A stretch of 64,000 bases of DNA. It comes from Anaerosacchariphilus hominis (GTDB taxonomy: Bacteria; Bacillota; Clostridia; Lachnospirales; Lachnospiraceae). The translations under genes and the position numbers were made by a program. Below the pieces are notes generated by a model. That model had not been told where the DNA came from. It did no database searches and saw only the letters and a program-made list of their open reading frames with translations. Positions 9,031 through 17,188 of this stretch are shown here, in pieces (position 1 is the first letter of the stretch; the number at the start of each line of letters is the position of its first letter). The stretch lies in contig NZ_JACOOR010000006.1 of NCBI RefSeq assembly GCF_014290175.1, positions 1 to 64,000 on the forward strand, written 5' to 3'.

Positions 9031-9500
9031 ATCTCGCGCCCCCTGTCTATTTTCTTTACCTTGTCGCGGGCGGCGTTAAGCTGCTTCGCCTTGTCCTTTG
9101 CTGCGGCAAGGGCTTTGCGGATAGAGGGCTTTTTATCCCTGTTCAGCTTCTTTGCGGAAAACTCTTGAAACGCTGCGGTCATAACGTCCGCGTCCCTGCC
9201 TTTGAAAAACACAAGGTAACGGGTCTGTTCGCCCTTAACCTTTTTCAGCGAAAAATCTATGTTGTATTTCTTCGCGGTACTCTCAAAGGCTTTGATATTG
9301 CTGTCGGTGATCTCGATGTTGGAAACCCCCGCATTTTGCTTCATAAGCTGCCGCATGGTCTGTTTCCCATGCGGTGCTTTGCTTTTCTGCTCCAAAAACT
9401 TCTTGATTGCTTTCTGTAACGCCTGTTCGGTAAGCCTTGCCGCGCCTTTTCCCACGTTGACGGATAGGGCAATCGTTTTTTGGGTTACTTCCTCCTGCAA
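9027..9500 (-). CDS. PcfB family protein (DUF3801)
   Basis: The 157-residue protein (SVNVGKGAARLTEQALQKAI, then TMRQLMKQNAGVSNIEI and a FEVGR-like core ending in a lysine-rich tail) matches PcfB proteins, which are encoded directly upstream of the VirD4/PcfC coupling protein in Gram-positive conjugation modules. The family is thought to help relaxosome loading. The likely start is TTG at 9500, with AAAGGAG eight bases upstream. The gene appears intact, but its partner gene is destroyed. Confidence 0.85.
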   Translation of the reverse strand: MQEEVTQKTIALSVNVGKGAARLTEQALQKAIKKFLEQKSKAPHGKQTMRQLMKQNAGVSNIEITDSNIKAFESTAKKYNIDFSLKKVKGEQTRYLVFFKGRDADVMTAAFQEFSAKKLNRDKKPSIRKALAAAKDKAKQLNAARDKVKKIDRGREI

Positions 9501-9536
9501 GGTATCAACTCCTTTCCCGGTAAACTGCGGCTATGC

Positions 9537-10481
9537 TCATTTGCTGCCGTAAAAGTCGTGATTGACAAGGGCGGTATAGTAGCTGTCAATGGTACTCGGC
9601 GCGTTGAACAGCACCGCTTTTAGATACTGCTTGATGTTGCGGATTTTGGTTGTGTTCTCCCTCATGCAGTCCAAAACAAACTCAACGTGGCTGCTGTTCA
9701 GCTTCATAAACTTTGATTTGACAAGTTCGGCGGGGTAGTCGTCCCCGGCGATACGGATTGTCTTTCGGGCTGTGCAGACGGTTTCCAGCATGATTTCTAC
9801 AATCTCGTCCAAACGGTCTTTATCCATTTTGGGGTCTTGAATGAGAATGTCATAGTCGATGTTTTCTTTGATGATTTCCCGATAAATCTCTATTGCACTG
9901 TTTGTTTTCGCTTCCGTTCTTTTCCTTTCCGGCGGCGCAGCCGCTTCGTCCTGCTCATAAGGCAAGGGATTTAGGGAATGGAAAGGAATGGAATGGGTAC
10001 TTGATAGATCAGTAATTGATTGTTCTTTACTTGATATATCTTTATTTAATTGCGTTGGATTTTCCAACGTAGGTTTTTCCTGCGTAGGTTTTTCCAACGT
10101 TGGATTATCCAATGTTGGATTTTCCAATGTAGGTAAATCCAATATAGGCGGCTGTCCGCCGCTGGTAGCTGCTTCCGGCTCTCGCGGCTGCGGCTGCTCG
10201 TATATGACGTAATCTGCGCCCCGCAAGCGTCCCTTTTCGTCGCGCTCCCGGCTGCGCACGATATATCCGGCTTTTTCGAGTTCCTTTACCGCTTCGCGGA
10301 TTGCGTCGATCTTCTCCCGGTTGATATGGGATAAGCCCGCAAGGGTATAATCCCAATCTTCGGGCAGCGAAAGCATTTGCGACAACAAGCCCTTTGCCTT
10401 TAAGGACAATTCCTTGTTTCGCAAGTGGTGGTTGCTCATAACGGTATATCCCGTATTTCGCTCCACTCTGAAAACTGCCAT
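9537..10481 (-). CDS. RepA N-terminal / DUF6017-type helix-turn-helix protein
   Basis: Residues 1-100 form a winged-helix replication-initiator-like domain (FRVERNTGYTVMSNHHL, KAKGLLSQMLSLPEDWDYT, IREAVKELEKAGYI). A linker near residues 115-150 is made of repeated P-T-L-E-N/K units. The C-terminal 120 residues (YREIIKENIDYDILIQ to IDSYYTALVNHDFYGSK) match the conserved tail of DUF6017-type proteins in Tn1549-like elements. It probably acts in replication or regulation of the conjugative element. ATG at 10481 has a GAGGAAAT site. The gene appears complete. Confidence 0.85.
   Translation of the reverse strand: MAVFRVERNTGYTVMSNHHLRNKELSLKAKGLLSQMLSLPEDWDYTLAGLSHINREKIDAIREAVKELEKAGYIVRSRERDEKGRLRGADYVIYEQPQPREPEAATSGGQPPILDLPTLENPTLDNPTLEKPTQEKPTLENPTQLNKDISSKEQSITDLSSTHSIPFHSLNPLPYEQDEAAAPPERKRTEAKTNSAIEIYREIIKENIDYDILIQDPKMDKDRLDEIVEIMLETVCTARKTIRIAGDDYPAELVKSKFMKLNSSHVEFVLDCMRENTTKIRNIKQYLKAVLFNAPSTIDSYYTALVNHDFYGSK
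10058..10140. repeat. Tandem degenerate 15-base repeats inside a coding linker
   Basis: Units close to GGATTTTCCAACGTA recur about six times with changes (GGATTATCCAATGTT, GGTTTTTCCTACGTA and similar). They encode the P-T-L-E-N-P-T linker of the RepA-like protein. Each DNA unit carries a GGATTTTCC/GGAAAATCC-like partial palindrome. The repeats are probably a flexible linker prone to slippage. Use as a binding array is possible but unsupported. Confidence 0.7.
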
Positions 10482-10609
10482 ATTTCCTCACTTCCTCTCT
10501 TGGTATGCGTGGACAATTAGAAAGCCGTTTTCGGCTGTTTTGGTATTGCAATATGCCCTTTGCCGTTTTCGCGTCTGCAAAGCCGCATGGCACAAGGGCT
10601 TTTGCCCGT

Positions 10610-10828
10610 CTATTTGTCCATGCTGGCGTGCGTTTTCCGCGTCCTTTTGCCGGGGCAATAGGGACACTCTTTGAAAACGCAAAACTCATATTTCCATTGT
10701 GGGCGGTAGAAACGGCAAGTACCGCAATCTTCATCATCTCCGGCACAACCGGATTGATAGCGGTCAAATCCCGGCTTCTGCTGCATGATCAGTTCAAACG
10801 CCCGCTGCTTGCCCTTTGTGAAATACAT
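10610..10828 (-). CDS. Small Cys-rich protein of the conjugative element
   Basis: The 72-residue product begins MYFTKGKQRAFELIMQQKPG and has paired cysteines (SGC, DCGTC, EFCVFKECPYCPGK) that could bind one or two zinc ions. An AGGAGG site precedes the ATG. Proteins of this form are carried by Tn1549-like elements near the replication gene. Their function is not known to me. It is transcribed in the same direction as the RepA-like gene. Confidence 0.7.
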   Translation of the reverse strand: MYFTKGKQRAFELIMQQKPGFDRYQSGCAGDDEDCGTCRFYRPQWKYEFCVFKECPYCPGKRTRKTHASMDK

Positions 10829-10924
10829 TCCGGCTGCGCCTCCTTTCCTGCGGGCATAAAAAAACGGCGTTACTTTCTCCCCAAAAGGGGTTAAGGTAAC
10901 GCCGCTTGTGTGCGTATTCAGTTT

Positions 10925-11272
10925 TTAACACATTCCCTGTCTATCCGCTGTCCGCAAAACCATTGATTTTATTAGCTTTTTGCCGCTATCGCTATCACAC
11001 CTCATTATTTTCCCGGCCAGTCCCTCCCTGTCCCCTGCCGTAGACAGGTTCTGACAGGGAGAACCGAAGGTGAGGATATCCACCGGCGCCAATTCCGCAC
11101 CGTTCAGCTTTGTGATATCCCCCAGTTGCTTCATTCCCGGGAAATGTCGTCTGGTGATGGACACCGGGGCTTTCTCAATCTCACTGGCCCAAGCCGGTGT
11201 AATACCACAGTTCACCGCCGCCAGCGGAAAGACCCCGATCCCATCAAACAGGCTGCCGAGCTTTAACGGCAT
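10925..11272 (-). pseudogene. C5-cytosine DNA methyltransferase, truncated at N-terminal third
   Basis: The start MPLKLGSLFDGIGVFPLAA is motif I (SAM binding), and LTFGSPCQNLSTAG holds the catalytic Pro-Cys of motif IV. After DREGLAGK the family normally continues for about 200-300 more residues, but here the frame runs into 27 unrelated codons and stops at 10925. Motifs VIII-X are absent, so no activity is expected. The break near 11000 is the best candidate for the junction between the conjugative element (left) and an older plasmid- or element-like segment (right). The start overlaps the SpoVG-like gene by 10 bp. Confidence 0.88.
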
Positions 11273-11631
11273 CCACGGCCTCCGGAGGTATTCGCTCTGT
11301 TGTAGTTATTCTTCCGTTCCTGCTCCCTTCCCTGTCCCGGCTTCGTCTTTGTCTGGTTTCGGTACTCCGCCAGGATATCACCGTAGAGCTGCTCCCGGAA
11401 CTCCTTGGTCACCGGATAGCAGATATCCTGATACTGGGGCTGATTCTTTTCATCAACCCGGCGGGTCTTGTAATTTGGCATACTGATAAAAGGTTCCCCG
11501 GTCGCGCGATTTTCCAGAATCGCGATATTGCCCACCTTAAAAGCGCCATCAAAGGTCACGCTTGCGTAAGCCCTGACTGCACTCTCCGGATTCGTTGTTC
11601 TTACCTCATTTACCTGTACTGTATAATTCAT
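11263..11631 (-). CDS. SpoVG-like protein
   Basis: The 122-residue protein has the SpoVG fold signature: VTFDGAFKVGNIAILENRATGEPFISMPNYKTR, with FREQLYGDILAEY near the end, and a low-complexity basic tail. Chromosomal SpoVG is an RNA-binding regulator. Copies on plasmids and conjugative elements of Clostridia are common and of unknown use. The ATG at 11631 follows an AGGAGGATC site. It overlaps the methyltransferase start, so the two were probably one operon. Confidence 0.8.
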   Translation of the reverse strand: MNYTVQVNEVRTTNPESAVRAYASVTFDGAFKVGNIAILENRATGEPFISMPNYKTRRVDEKNQPQYQDICYPVTKEFREQLYGDILAEYRNQTKTKPGQGREQERKNNYNRANTSGGRGCR

Positions 11632-11689
11632 ATGATCCTCCTTGTCTGTACGTTTCCTACTTCACACACCTTCTCTCTTCAGAAATCAT

Positions 11690-11767
11690 TTACAAATAAA
11701 AAAGCAGCCAGCTTATAGCCAACCGCTTCATCCAGCCTTTCCCCGGCTTGTCACGTATATACCTCAT
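11690..11767 (-). CDS. Possible 25-residue peptide
   Basis: A very strong AAAGGAGGAAAA site precedes an ATG at 11767. The short frame encodes MRYIRDKPGKGWMKRLAI and ends SWLLFYL: a basic start followed by a hydrophobic end. It lies between the terminator at 11831 and the SpoVG-like gene, and could be a leader peptide for that gene. The only support is the ribosome site and frame. Confidence 0.3.
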   Translation of the reverse strand: MRYIRDKPGKGWMKRLAISWLLFYL

Positions 11768-11830
11768 TTTTCCTCCTTTACCCCACAGAACCTGACACCT
11801 GCAGCCCCTTACGGGACTTTATAATACAAA

Positions 11831-11852
11831 AAGCGCCTCCGAAGAAGCGCTT
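11831..11852 (-). terminator. Intrinsic terminator after the segregation genes
   Basis: On the minus strand AAGCGCTTC pairs with GAGGCGCTT around a TTCG tetraloop and is followed by TTTTTGTATT. It closes the transcript carrying the ParM-like, ParR-like and 57-residue genes. Confidence 0.8.
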
Positions 11853-11865
11853 TCTCTACTTATCT

Positions 11866-12039
11866 CTATGGTTCCACAGCACTGATAAGAATCAGCACCA
11901 TTCTGGCAAGTGTTAAGAACAATACAAAAAATATCTTTGCCGCCGTTACCGCGATTACCCATACAAAAATCGCAATCCACAGAGATACCTTTCCGATTCC
12001 ACAAAAACCTTTTCCGATTGTCTCAAGTACCGATTTCAT
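11866..12039 (-). CDS. 57-residue membrane protein after ParR
   Basis: The ATG at 12039 directly follows the stop codon of the ParR-like gene (TAAATG) and uses a GGGAGAG site inside that gene. The product is MKSVLETIGKGFCGIGKVSL followed by one or two hydrophobic helices (WIAIFVWVIAVTAAKIFF, then VLFLTLARMVLILI). Coupling and strand suggest a job linked to the segregation module, such as membrane anchoring, or simply a conserved passenger. I do not recognise the family. Confidence 0.6.
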   Translation of the reverse strand: MKSVLETIGKGFCGIGKVSLWIAIFVWVIAVTAAKIFFVLFLTLARMVLILISAVEP

Positions 12040-12483
12040 TTAAATCTCTCCCATCCATCTGCATGCCAGATTGCCTACTACAGAGTTTTCCCCCTCTGTG
12101 TCATTTTCCAGTTCCATTTCGTCCGTCTGACCCGTCAATGCCTTTATCTGACCGGTCATCGGATTCTGTGCGCCTGCCGCATACTGTCCCAGCAGTTTCA
12201 GAAGTTCATTCCTCATCTCTTCCAGCAGTTCCCCACGCAACTCCTTTTTTATCTGCTCCAGTTCCTCTGCCGTGATGTATCGCTGCTGTTCGGCCTGCTC
12301 CTGCTGGGTCAACATATCTTTTCCGCTATGTTCAATGTAGAACTGCAGCGCGTCTACCAGAAACTGATTCTGGGATTTATAAATATATTTGTCCAGACTG
12401 GTCAGTATCTGGTAGATCTCGGCCTGCTTCGGCTCTTCCATATTGAGTCTGAGCGTCATTTTCCGAATCGTTGATAAACTCAT
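12040..12483 (-). CDS. ParR-like DNA-binding partner of the actin-like ATPase
   Basis: The 147-residue protein opens MSLSTIRKMTLRLNMEEPKQ, a ribbon-helix-helix-like start, followed by IYQILTSLDKYIYKSQNQFL, which fits small plasmid-partition adaptors. The rest is an acidic and coiled-coil-like tail (EELEQIKKELRGELLEEMRN). It begins 9 bp after the ParM-like gene, the usual parM-parR order. I infer that it binds a centromere and caps the actin-like filament. No partner site is clearly visible. Confidence 0.7.
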   Translation of the reverse strand: MSLSTIRKMTLRLNMEEPKQAEIYQILTSLDKYIYKSQNQFLVDALQFYIEHSGKDMLTQQEQAEQQRYITAEELEQIKKELRGELLEEMRNELLKLLGQYAAGAQNPMTGQIKALTGQTDEMELENDTEGENSVVGNLACRWMGEI

Positions 12484-12492
12484 GTCTGCTCC

Positions 12493-13407
12493 TTATCTGC
12501 GCATCTGCCGGAGCGCCGTATAGGTGAGATATTCATATCCCCTTGCATTGGCCTTGATATCCAGATTGTAAGTCACATTTCCCTGCTGTATCGGGCCATA
12601 ATTTTTCATTACGACAGCCCCACCTCCTACGAAAATCAATGGTGTAGTCTGAAGATTATAGCCGTGTTCCCGAATCGAATGATAAATCTGCCCCATGAAA
12701 GTCCGAACCTCATTTTCAATGATTCTGGTATAATCTCCATTCAACCCGCTACGCTCCATCCGCATCACTGCCTGAATATCGCTTTCATCTACCTCTCCAT
12801 TCAACTGCCGGACACACTGTTCATTGATGGATCGCATACAGGTAATCAACCCTCTCTGTAACGTAGAGCATCTGGGCTCGTCCGGCTCTTCATCGACTAC
12901 CGGCATCATATCAATCGTCCAGCTTCCAATGTCTACCACCAGCACCTTTCGCTTATAGGTGCTAAGCTTATCTGCAACCGCCGCATAACACTGGGGAAAC
13001 ACAAAAGCATTCAAAACCTCTATCCGATATTCTTCTTTTTCAAACTGATATTTTACATTCCTTCTGGCTGTCAGATATCGAATGAAATCTGCACGCTCCT
13101 GTCCAAATCGTGTCAGCGGGAGCCCTACAGCCAGATATACCTTTGCCTCTCGTTTTCCTCGGCTTTTCAATTCTTTGGCGATGGCCGCCAGCGTCAGAAG
13201 AAAAAAGTTATCATTCTTCGTTTTTACATCCTGGACTTCAAGCCGGGTGCCGCCTATCTTATAGAATTTTCCACCGAATTCCAGCAGATTTTTCGTAAAG
13301 GCCGGTTCCGTCGCTATCTCTTCCACACCGGTCACAAACACATGAGAAATCGTCTTCATATACGACCAGCCATGATCAATCCCGATAACCTCGATTCCTT
13401 TGTACAT
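12493..13407 (-). CDS. ParM/StbA-like actin ATPase
   Basis: The 304-residue protein has actin-fold nucleotide-binding motifs: phosphate-1 GIDHGWSYMKT near residue 9, phosphate-2 VVDIGSWTIDMM near residue 160, and the adenosine motif PLIFVGGGAVVMKNYG near residue 260. Such ATPases push plasmid copies apart by forming filaments. Together with the ParR-like gene it indicates that this segment derives from a low-copy plasmid or a conjugative element with an extrachromosomal stage. ATG at 13407 has an AAGGA site. Confidence 0.85.
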   Translation of the reverse strand: MYKGIEVIGIDHGWSYMKTISHVFVTGVEEIATEPAFTKNLLEFGGKFYKIGGTRLEVQDVKTKNDNFFLLTLAAIAKELKSRGKREAKVYLAVGLPLTRFGQERADFIRYLTARRNVKYQFEKEEYRIEVLNAFVFPQCYAAVADKLSTYKRKVLVVDIGSWTIDMMPVVDEEPDEPRCSTLQRGLITCMRSINEQCVRQLNGEVDESDIQAVMRMERSGLNGDYTRIIENEVRTFMGQIYHSIREHGYNLQTTPLIFVGGGAVVMKNYGPIQQGNVTYNLDIKANARGYEYLTYTALRQMRR

Positions 13408-13850
13408 CCTTCCTTATCCCTCCATTTCATATTTTCCATGTAAGTACACGCTTGTTCCTCTTCGCCCCGTGTACGTGGGAGTTACTGGCAACCCTGCCGC
13501 ATGACATCCTCTGATGTTCACAAGACCGGTATTCTATATACCGCTCGTCCCCTCTGCTGCTTATTTCGAGGGCCAGGAAACCACTTCAAGCTCCCTTCGT
13601 GAGTTATTATCCTTCCGCCGTAATCAATCCAATCTGTACCTGCTCCATCTTCACCTCTCGGTCCATCAACTCTCCTCGCAGGCCCCGCTGATATTCTGCC
13701 GAATATACACCGGAATTTTCCATGCTGTAACTGCTATTCAGTTGTCTGTGAACAGGTTTTTGCTGTTCCTGATATAATCATAAATGATGTTTGGGGATTT
13801 GTCCTCGGCCTAAAAAGGCGAGTTTGAAGAAATTTTAAACTAAATAGTAA
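13408..13850. other. Non-coding stretch upstream of the ParM-like gene
   Basis: This 443 bp region has no convincing gene. A 38-codon minus-strand frame at 13607-13723 lacks a ribosome site. TACACG near 13452 and CGTGTA near 13470 form a short inverted repeat that may be an operator. A par centromere would be expected here, but I see no regular iterons, so I leave it unassigned. Confidence 0.5.
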
Positions 13851-13880
13851 TGCCCTCAGGTATATACATCCTTGAGGGCA
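13851..13880 (-). terminator. Terminator after the HEPN-like gene
   Basis: TGCCCTCA at 13851-13858 pairs with TGAGGGCA at 13873-13880. On the minus strand it follows the HEPN-like stop codon by about 16 bases and leads into TTACTATTTAG. Weak U-run. Confidence 0.65.
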
Positions 13881-13896
13881 TCTAAATATCTATATA

Positions 13897-15090
13897 CTAT
13901 TTTAATATTTCCGTTACCACTTTTCTGTAAATATAGGTAACATAATCAAATAAATTTATATTTACACTAGCTACTGGGAATAAAATTTTATTACCATCTT
14001 TTGGACTCAGTAATGGCACACAATGACCACAATAAAATTCATTTGTGCTAGGATATCCTTCGTGTAAGAAAGCCGAGCGCTTTGCATAACAATCGTCTTT
14101 TATTTCTTTTGCTATCTCCTCTGGAAGATATCTATAGCACAAATCACCCACCTTTTTTCTGATTGAATATATTAAATTTCCACACTCTTTACAATGCTCT
14201 ACTTTCCTCTCCTCTATATTTGCCAAAGGCTCTAACGAAGAAACCATAAATGCGTTTATTAAATCTACATATCCGGGCATACTCCAATGTTCATCACCTT
14301 GTAATAATACATTTATCATTTTTTTACTGCAAAATATTTCCTGAGAAGAATTTAGTAATAATCTAATTTTTCTTTCGTATGCATCTTTATTCAATACTAT
14401 TTTAAATATGTCAAAGAATTCCTTTCTTAACGACATAACTTTATTTTTCTCATCGATAAATTCTTCATCTATATTAACCCAGTCTTCATTTGGTTCTTCC
14501 CATTCATTATCCTTTACTTCTAGTTTTTCATCACTATACATTATTCTTTTGCATTTGAAAATTAAATTTGTATATGCACACAGTAAGTGCATCAAATAAT
14601 TAACTTTCTGCATTTTAACATATTCTAAATCAAATAACCCAAATGCATATACAGGGAAGTTGATATATGTCCAATTATCCTCTTCTCCTATATCCGAATT
14701 CACTGATTTCACTTGTATTCCATTTTTACACATACTACAAAAAGATACATCCTCTGTATTAAATACAGCCGTTATTCGATATTCCTTCATATCTGTGTGA
14801 TTTCTTTTTGCACATGCCAGCGCTTCTTCTATTTGTTTTTTACTTTCCTCTGAATCTGTTTTTATATAAACTTTGCTAATCCTCCCTTTTTGAACATATT
14901 CGATCCACATTTCCCCAAATGTAGCCATGCCAACATAAATTACTCTTTCTTTCCTATGTGGCTGAAAATTCCATGCTACTTTTATATATTTTGATATTTC
15001 ATCATAAAATTTTCTCAAAAACAAATTACTCTCTTCACAATCCTTCAAACATACTTCAAATTTTATATCCGCTTTTTCCCATTCCCTCAT
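13897..15090 (-). CDS. Orphan HEPN-like protein with Cys motif
   Basis: This 397-residue protein is not a family I can name. The C-terminal third has a HEPN-like R-x4-H motif in YAKRSAFLHEGYPS near residue 345, preceded by a long helix (LPEEIAKEIKDDC), and resembling the Apea-type HEPN domain. Just before it, HCKECGNLIYSIRKK near residue 315 and later FYCGHC could form a zinc site. The first 120 residues look like an alpha/beta domain. GC content is far below that of its neighbours, so it was acquired horizontally. HEPN domains are often RNases in defence or toxin systems. No antitoxin-like partner is adjacent. ATG at 15090 has a GGAGAAG site. Confidence 0.7.
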   Translation of the reverse strand: MREWEKADIKFEVCLKDCEESNLFLRKFYDEISKYIKVAWNFQPHRKERVIYVGMATFGEMWIEYVQKGRISKVYIKTDSEESKKQIEEALACAKRNHTDMKEYRITAVFNTEDVSFCSMCKNGIQVKSVNSDIGEEDNWTYINFPVYAFGLFDLEYVKMQKVNYLMHLLCAYTNLIFKCKRIMYSDEKLEVKDNEWEEPNEDWVNIDEEFIDEKNKVMSLRKEFFDIFKIVLNKDAYERKIRLLLNSSQEIFCSKKMINVLLQGDEHWSMPGYVDLINAFMVSSLEPLANIEERKVEHCKECGNLIYSIRKKVGDLCYRYLPEEIAKEIKDDCYAKRSAFLHEGYPSTNEFYCGHCVPLLSPKDGNKILFPVASVNINLFDYVTYIYRKVVTEILK

Positions 15091-15500
15091 TAGACTTCTC
15101 CTTACTCTTCAAAACATTTCAAATACTTACTCTTTCACTACTACATATCAAGTATACTACAATCTTATATTATGAGCCACGCCTCTCTACATTTTTATAA
15201 CTAATCTACCTTTTACACTTTTCTCCGTTCCGAGGTTTTTTAAGGCAATTGTCGTCAAATTGTCGTCAAACGGCCAAAAATGGGCAAAAAAAAGGATCTT
15301 CCTTCTTCGGAAAACCCAGTAAATACGAGGGAGTGGGGGCTTCCTCCCGGAAGTCCCCGAGTGTTATGAATGAAATACTGATATGTGTTCTTGCTACATT
15401 TAATACTATAGCAGGGAATTGTGACGAAGATATGTCCAGCCTCTAAAAAATATATAAAGTCAATTAAGAAATTCTTATGAAAGAATGATGAAAACAAAAA
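15091..15500. other. Element-to-chromosome boundary region
   Basis: This gap holds the AT-rich promoter region of the HEPN-like gene, an 11-base tandem repeat AATTGTCGTCA at 15247-15257 and 15258-15268, and no convincing gene. Base composition shifts here from the AT-rich accessory segment to the chromosomal transporter genes, so the right boundary of the accessory region probably lies in this stretch. No integrase or tRNA gene is visible. Confidence 0.5.
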
Positions 15501-15503
15501 GGC

Positions 15504-15539
15504 CACTCTCCGGCCAGATATTCCGGCGCAGAGCGTGGT
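15504..15539 (-). terminator. Terminator of the amino acid transporter operon
   Basis: An imperfect GC-rich hairpin (CCACGCTCTGCGCCGG with GGCCGGAGAGTGG) lies just after the ATPase stop codon at 15551 and is followed on the minus strand by CCTTTTTGTTTTC. Confidence 0.65.
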
Positions 15540-15550
15540 CTTGCTGTTCT

Positions 15551-16273
15551 TTACAGTACTTTGGACAGGAAATCCTGAAGTCTCGGATCCTGCGGATGCT
15601 CGAAGAAATCCTTCGGGTTATTCTCCTCTTTGATGTAACCGCCGTCCATGAATACCACACGGGTAGCTACCTCGCGGGCAAAGCCCATCTCGTGGGTCAC
15701 GACCACCATGGTCATACCATCGTCTGCCAGCTTCTTCATCAGTTCCAAAACCTCGCCTACCATCTCCGGATCCAGGGCAGACGTGGGCTCGTCAAAGAGC
15801 ATCACTTCCGGATCCATGGCCAGGGAGCGCACGATGGCGATTCGCTGCTTCTGACCACCGGAAAGCTGGGAAGGATAGGAATCTGCTTTTTCTTCCAGAT
15901 TTACCAGCTTCAGAAGGCGCAGAGCCTCTGCCTCTGCTTCCGCCTTGGTCTTCAGCTTCAACTGTACCGGAGCCAGCATAATATTTTCCTTTACCGTCAG
16001 ATTAGCAAACAGATTGAAATGCTGGAACACCATACCCATACGGCGGCGGATCTTATTCACATCCACGCCCGGGGCTGTGATATCCTGTCCGTCGAAGGTG
16101 ATGGTTCCGCCGGTGGGCTGCTCCAGAAGATTCAGGCAGCGTAAAAATGTGGATTTACCGGAACCGGAGGGCCCTACGATAACCACCTTCTCGCCCGGTG
16201 TAATATGCATATTAATATTCTTAATGACATGATTGTCGCCAAATGATTTGGCCAGATCCTTAACGTAAATCAC
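15551..16273 (-). CDS. Polar amino acid ABC transporter ATPase
   Basis: The 240-residue protein is a GlnQ/HisP-type ATPase: Walker [10 protein letters not shown] near residue 34, Q-loop VFQHFNLF, signature LSGGQKQR, Walker [13 protein letters not shown] and switch His in VVTHEMGFA. It powers uptake through the permease at 16260-16982, with which it overlaps by 14 bp, and the binding protein at 17189-18025. The substrate is most likely glutamine or another polar amino acid. Confidence 0.95.
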   Translation of the reverse strand: MIYVKDLAKSFGDNHVIKNINMHITPGEKVVIVGPSGSGKSTFLRCLNLLEQPTGGTITFDGQDITAPGVDVNKIRRRMGMVFQHFNLFANLTVKENIMLAPVQLKLKTKAEAEAEALRLLKLVNLEEKADSYPSQLSGGQKQRIAIVRSLAMDPEVMLFDEPTSALDPEMVGEVLELMKKLADDGMTMVVVTHEMGFAREVATRVVFMDGGYIKEENNPKDFFEHPQDPRLQDFLSKVL

Positions 16274-16982
16274 TCTGTCTCATTCTCCTTTCCAGTTTAC
16301 CCATCAGCCAGGACAAACCCAGTACCATCACCAGATACATGGCTGCGATGGCAAAGAACGGCACAAAGGCCTGATAAGTCTTAGACTGAATAATCAGAGC
16401 GCCTTTGGTCAGGTCACGAAGTCCGATAACCGTCACGACGGATGTCTCCTTTAACAGGGTAATCAGCTCATTTCCCAGGGCAGGCAGTACGTTTTTAAAA
16501 GCCTGGGGAATAATGACACAGCGCATCGTCGTCGCATAGGTCAGACCAACAGAACGTCCTGCCTCCATCTGACCCTTGTCGATGGACATGATACCGGAAC
16601 GGATGATCTCGGCCACATAGGCTCCAGAGTTGATACCAAAAGCCAGAATTGCGCAGCGAATCATATTGCCATCGGTAGCACGGGCGCTGGCCCAGACTAC
16701 GAACCACATAATCAGAAGCTGTACCATCATGGGTGTTCCACGGATTACAGTCAGATAAATCTGACAAATCAGGTTCGCAAGCCGCAGGAATATATTTTTC
16801 TTGCGCTCAGGCTGCTGATCATGGGCAGAGCGGATAATCGCTATAATAACACCAAGAATCACTCCCAGAATCAGGGCAAATACCGTTACGATCAACGTGG
16901 TCTGGATGCCCTTGATAAAATACTGATAGTTGTCATCCAGGATAAATGTCTGGTAGAGACCTTTCTTTAAGCCTTCTAACAT
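16260..16982 (-). CDS. Polar amino acid ABC transporter permease
   Basis: About 240 residues with several membrane helices ([20 protein letters not shown] first) and the HisM/GlnP signature with the EAA-type loop [25 protein letters not shown]. The frame is open to 17060, but ATG 16982 (MLEGLKKG) has a GAGGAGA site and agrees with the family N-terminus. It overlaps the ATPase gene downstream. Confidence 0.93.
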   Translation of the reverse strand: MLEGLKKGLYQTFILDDNYQYFIKGIQTTLIVTVFALILGVILGVIIAIIRSAHDQQPERKKNIFLRLANLICQIYLTVIRGTPMMVQLLIMWFVVWASARATDGNMIRCAILAFGINSGAYVAEIIRSGIMSIDKGQMEAGRSVGLTYATTMRCVIIPQAFKNVLPALGNELITLLKETSVVTVIGLRDLTKGALIIQSKTYQAFVPFFAIAAMYLVMVLGLSWLMGKLERRMRQSDLR

Positions 16983-17040
16983 ATTTCTACTCTCCTCTGT
17001 CTGTATTTCTTTTGTATGAACAGTTTCTCTTATTCTATAA

Positions 17041-17095
17041 CGTAGAAATATAAAAAGCAATTTATTTTCCGGAAATTGCCTCTTATATTTCTACG
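17041..17095. repeat. 23-base inverted repeat in the transporter operon
   Basis: CGTAGAAATATAA with an inner GCAATTT (17041-17063) is mirrored at 17073-17095 with only two mismatches around a 9-base loop. It sits between the binding protein and permease genes, after the hairpin at 17120. Possible roles are mRNA stabilisation or processing that sets a higher binding protein level, or a miniature inverted-repeat element. No target duplication is obvious. Confidence 0.65.
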
Positions 17096-17119
17096 CTATC
17101 TTTCTGCTTCGCAAAAATA

Positions 17120-17149
17120 CGGAGGTGTCCGGTTACCTGAACACCTCCG
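17120..17149 (-). terminator. Attenuating terminator after the binding-protein gene
   Basis: CGGAGGTGT and ACACCTCCG form a perfect 9-bp stem followed on the minus strand by TATTTTTG. Placed inside the operon, it probably lets only part of transcription continue into the permease and ATPase genes. Confidence 0.8.
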
Positions 17150-17188
17150 TCGTGCTCTCAGACGTTTGTACGTCTGCTTTTCTTCTGC

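Noticed and set aside
13408..13850. parC centromere upstream of the ParM-like gene
   Set aside because: Expected by analogy, but I could not find regular iterons, so it is not listed as such.
15255..15506. 83-codon minus-strand frame as an integrase C-terminus
   Set aside because: No tyrosine recombinase motif (R-x-x-R or catalytic Tyr context) is visible, and there is no ribosome site, so only the tandem repeat there is reported.
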